In this document: piece by piece, positions 61,010 to 64,000 of the stretch
Position numbering within the stretch: position 1 is the stretch's first letter
How the letters are laid out: each line of letters starts with the position of its first letter
Source of the DNA: Torreya grandis
Lineage: Eukaryota > Streptophyta > Pinopsida > Cupressales > Taxaceae
Direction: 5' to 3'
Length of the DNA stretch: 64,000 bases
Assembly: GCA_037957365.1 (NCBI GenBank)
Contig: JARHVA010000224.1
Coordinates: 3,383,501 to 3,447,500, forward strand
Position numbers and translations under genes: made by a program
Notes under the pieces: generated by a model
The model's database searches: none
What the model saw: only the letters and a program-made list of their open reading frames with translations
Told to the model about the DNA's origin: nothing

Positions 61010-62018
61010 CCTCTTCAAGACAGACTTGGGAATAGTAACACATCATGTTGCATTGAATTTTGTTAAGAAGATAGGCTGGAATTTAGGGGCATCTACCCAT
61101 TTGCTTTTCTCAATGCAGAGAAACAAGTCACACTATTGAAGGTTTGCATCTTTCAATATCCACCTGGCGGTCTACTTTTAGAAACATATTTGATGCACAA
61201 ATGTTTCTGATCCTTCCTCATCGTTCTTCCTTTTCTGGTTAATTGAATCAAGTCCTTGATTCAATTTGATGCTCTGTTCCTTAGTCGCTTCCTGTTGATC
61301 TTGGCCTTAAAGCCTTTGAATGCATTCAGGTTCATAGATTTAAAACTACAAGGATCAATGGATATACCATCATCGTGACTTTGACATCCATAGGCATGTC
61401 ACTTTCCTCAGCAATTCCTTCAACTTTGTTGTTGTTTGAGTTTTCTCAGAGGGGACATGCCCTTTGGGCCTTGAGAAATGATCCAATTTTGGTTGGGAAG
61501 AGCCCTCCACAAAGGTATCTACCCTTCAGGTGATCTTTGGATGGCCTTTGGGCTTCTTTCTTCTAGCAGGTTGCTAAGTTCTTTGGCTCTTCTTTAAGGC
61601 TTTTCAAAATCAACGGCTATTTTATGAACCTTGAAATTGACGTTCGTGCACCCATCACTACATTTGAATTTCCAACGACTAGTTCGCTGTTCTTGACTTT
61701 GATGTCTTCGGGTGTGTCACCCCTTGGGCTTTCTTTAGATTTCTTATTTTGTATCCTCATGAAGGGAAGGTGACCCTTCATCTTTGTGGAATTGTCCTTT
61801 AATTTGGCAGCTGAGAGTCCCCCGTAAGAACACCTTCCCTTCAGGGTCCTTTGGTGGCCTTTTGTCTTTGGAGTCCTTTGGAGATTTCTTGCAGACATTT
61901 TCCCGTAGACATTTTCCCATGGACCAAAAGTCTGCAAGAATTGTTTCAGCTGGCTTTGTCTTTGGCCTTCAGAAATTATTTCGGGCTTTTCTCTCACAGA
62001 CTTTCCTGAATTCCTTTG

Positions 62019-62056
62019 GACTTTTTGTCTGAAGGAATTCCTTCAAACAAAAAGTC
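62019..62056. repeat. 38-bp near-perfect palindrome in U3
   Basis: Left arm GACTTTTTGTCTGAAGGAA pairs with the right arm over 19 bases with one mismatch and no loop. A second inverted repeat, TTCTTGCAGAC against GTCTGCAAGAA, lies just upstream (about 61886-61957). Confidence 0.85.
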
Positions 62057-62216
62057 TGAAGGAATTATGCCTTTGTCTTTCAACTGCCTTAAACAAAATT
62101 TTGAAAGAACTTACCTTTGCGGCTTCCTTGAAAATGACCCTTTCGAAGGATGCTTTTGTCGACCATATGCCCTCTGCAAGGGCACTTGTCCTTCGGGAGG
62201 CTCTCTTGAAATTTTG

Positions 62217-62650
62217 CATTGAACCACTCTTTTGAACCAATAATTGAACCAAGCTGATGAACCCTTTGATTGAACCAAAATTCATTGAACCATTTGATGA
62301 ACCGACTGAGTGAACCAAAATATTGAACCAACTTTGGTTCAACGGTTCAATGGTTCATTCCCTTTGATTTGGCTAAGTCCTTTTGATCCTTGTTAAACTA
62401 AATGCGTTAAACCTATTGAATCTTGAACCTAAGTGGTTCAATGGTTCAAGGCCTCAAAAACTTGTTATTTTGATTGAACCTACTTGTAGAAGCCTTTGAA
62501 CCTGACTGTAGAAGCCTTTGAACCTGGAAGCGGTTGAACTCTTGCTACTGATGTTGAAGCTTTAAATCTGTTGAGCCCGTTGAACCAAAATAGTTCAAGG
62601 TTCAACAGTTCAATCCTTGCTTAGAAGTTTACCGATGAACTCTTTTGGTT
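62217..62650. repeat. Cluster of TTGAACC / GGTTCAA short repeats
   Basis: Well over fifteen copies of TTGAACC or its complement occur in about 430 bp at irregular spacing, on both strands. This is a repeat-built part of the putative U3. Confidence 0.7.
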
Positions 62651-62691
62651 GAACCTAGTCATTGAGCCAACTTTGAGATCGCCTAAGTGTT

Positions 62692-62929
62692 GAAATCAAC
62701 CTATGAAGCCTGTTGAACTTGGCCTACAGAGTTTTTAGATTTCTCTTCCTATAGAGTCCATAGATTTCTCATCCTACAGAGTCTGTAGATTCAAGCCTAC
62801 AAAGTCCATAGAAATCAACCTATGAAGCCTGTTGAACTTGGCCTACAGAGTTTTTAGATTTCTCTTCCTATAGAGTCCATAGATTTCTCATCCTACAGAG
62901 TCTGTAGATTCAAGCCTGCAAAGTTCATA
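62692..62929 (+). repeat. 119-bp tandem duplication with inner 23-bp repeats
   Basis: The block starting GAAATCAACCTATGAAGCC (62692) recurs at 62811 with only a couple of differences. Inside and after it (to about 62980) are 23-bp units close to ATTCAAGCCTACAAAGTCC plus ATAG. Confidence 0.85.
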
Positions 62930-63344
62930 GATTCAAGCCTACAAAGTCCATAGATTCAAGCCTGCAGAGTCCATAGATTTCTGAGAAGCTTGAAAACTAA
63001 GGAATTTGAATGCCCAGGACAAATTTTGAAAAGGGAAGAGACAATTTTGGTGTGTAGGACCAAAATAGTTCAAATATTGTCCCAAAAATGAGTGATATTT
63101 TTGGGGGACAACAGCTGGCTCCAGTTGGGTAACTTCTATCAATTATAAAAAAGAATTGAAGGGAGTAGAATCCAAAATCTCTAGTGTCTTCATGTGTACC
63201 ATTGGGCTATGGATTCATGTTACCTAGAAATAGAAGGCATCAAAAAAAGAAACAAACAAAACAAAATAGAATTAAAAACTATACAAATATACATATATAT
63301 AGATATAATGATCTGATACTTCAAGAGTTGAAGTGTTTCAGATG

Positions 63345-63969
63345 CTACTTCTTGAGAGGCAGTGAAAATAGTGATATATCTTGATAAACTAGCAAGAAGA
63401 CATTTTGTCCCCAAAAATGGTGATGGACGAATGGAACTCTCCACCAAGAAACCAATTTTTTGCATCTTCCTCTTGGTTTTTTCTTCTTGCCCCATGGCAG
63501 GATGTGGTCTTCAATTTGAAAGCCATAACTCCTTGTTTTCTTGGCTAAGGGTTCCTTTACTTGATTTTGATTTGCAACAACATGGTCCATTACCATAATT
63601 GGTTGTTCTTCTGGTTCAGTCCAACACATGATTGGATTGTCCACATCAAACTCCTGACAAACTACCAGCTTAGCACTCCTTTGATGTAAAGGAGTTTGAT
63701 CTTTTTTTTGGAGCAATCTTTAATCCGAGCAATAGAGATTCACATCCAGTTGTGTTGTTGGTATTGCTGAATTGAAAATTGCATGAAGGAAGAATATCTC
63801 CTTGAGGAGATATCAACACAGTCCCGACTCCATCGTTGGTAGAAGAATTGCTACCATCATATTCCAAGATCCAAGCATCATCAGAAGCTGATCTCCTATC
63901 AGATTTCTTTTTATTAGAGATGGAAGATCCTTCCTTACTTATATTGTGCCCTACCAATTCTCTTGACAT
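63345..63969 (-). pseudogene. Gypsy (Tat-like) RNase H fragment, frameshifted
   Basis: The first frame reads DAWILEYDGSNSSTNDGVG, then TVLISPQGDILPS, FQFSNTNNTTGCESLLLGLK. The D-G-S...G-x-G...S-P-x-G...NN-x-x-x-x-E-x-L-x-x-G-L pattern is that of the RNase H found in Tat-type gypsy pol. It shifts frame near 63700 into a second open stretch (63345-63716) with LVVCQEFDVDNPIMCW. The sequence runs on towards the window edge. No integrase is seen between it and the LTR at 63113. Confidence 0.65.
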
Positions 63970-64000
63970 CTTTTTTGGATCAATTCCTAGATTGTCAGCT

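Larger units (their letters stand above)
60216..63113 (-). mobile_element. Putative long LTR (about 2.9 kb) of a third LTR element
   Basis: On the minus strand it starts TGTTGTCCCCC (63113) and ends CAGTACA (60216), with TGT...ACA ends. A strong core promoter, GGCTATATAAGGGACTCTC, lies on the minus strand near 61000, after about 2.1 kb of repeat-rich U3, with a plausible R-U5 after it. It directly abuts the truncated gypsy pol, so it probably inserted there. No clear polypurine tract at 63114 and only one LTR copy in view, so the limits are provisional. Confidence 0.5.

Overview
The window is AT-rich plant nuclear DNA made almost entirely of decayed transposable elements. I find no intact host protein gene. 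LTR retrotransposons primed by initiator-Met tRNA, a plant-type L1 LINE, Ty3/gypsy remnants with a chromodomain-like tail, and fragments of two plant-type metabolic genes all point to a large plant genome. The amount of old retrotransposon sequence suggests a gymnosperm, but the species cannot be fixed from this sequence.

Layout. A composite block of about 10.7-12 kb occurs three times: A (1-10457, cut by the window edge on the left and truncated on the right), B (25482-36233) and C (36234-48236). B and C are directly tandem. Each block carries a copia-like LTR of 394 bp in minus orientation with part of its internal leader, a spacer, and then a non-autonomous LTR retrotransposon arranged as LTR-internal-LTR-internal-LTR. 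Those LTRs are about 2.18 kb. The internal regions are 1.4-1.54 kb, begin with an initiator-Met primer site and hold one decayed reading frame of unknown function. Variants specific to position in the array show that the five-part array formed first and was then duplicated as a whole.

Block C also contains a complete 322-bp miniature LTR retrotransposon (TRIM, 36529-36850). It has two 129-bp LTRs, a primer-binding site, a G-rich polypurine tract and a 5-bp target duplication. Each LTR carries a 72-nt tRNA-like sequence with both RNA polymerase III promoter boxes. Block B keeps the unoccupied target site. This is the most interesting object in the window.

Between A and B lie AT-rich DNA without genes, a possible solo LTR (11698-12393) and a nearly full-length decayed L1-type LINE on the minus strand (about 18636-25230). 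It shows ORF1 with a zinc knuckle, and an ORF2 with endonuclease and reverse transcriptase; its 3' end abuts a (TA)n tract.

To the right of C is a roughly 0.79-kb insertion flanked by 16-bp direct repeats (48375-49161). It carries, antisense to its short A-rich end, a fragment of a plastid dicarboxylate translocator joined in frame to what looks like the C-terminus of ribose-5-phosphate isomerase. After that come about 5 kb of low-complexity DNA, a gypsy gag remnant on the plus strand (54346-54800), a gypsy pol remnant on the minus strand (57100-60200), and part of a third element: a putative LTR of about 2.9 kb with a TATA box and repeat-rich U3 (60216-63113), followed by an RNase H fragment (63345-63969) that runs to the window end. 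The genes do not work together in any pathway; the story is of nested, duplicated and gene-capturing retroelements.
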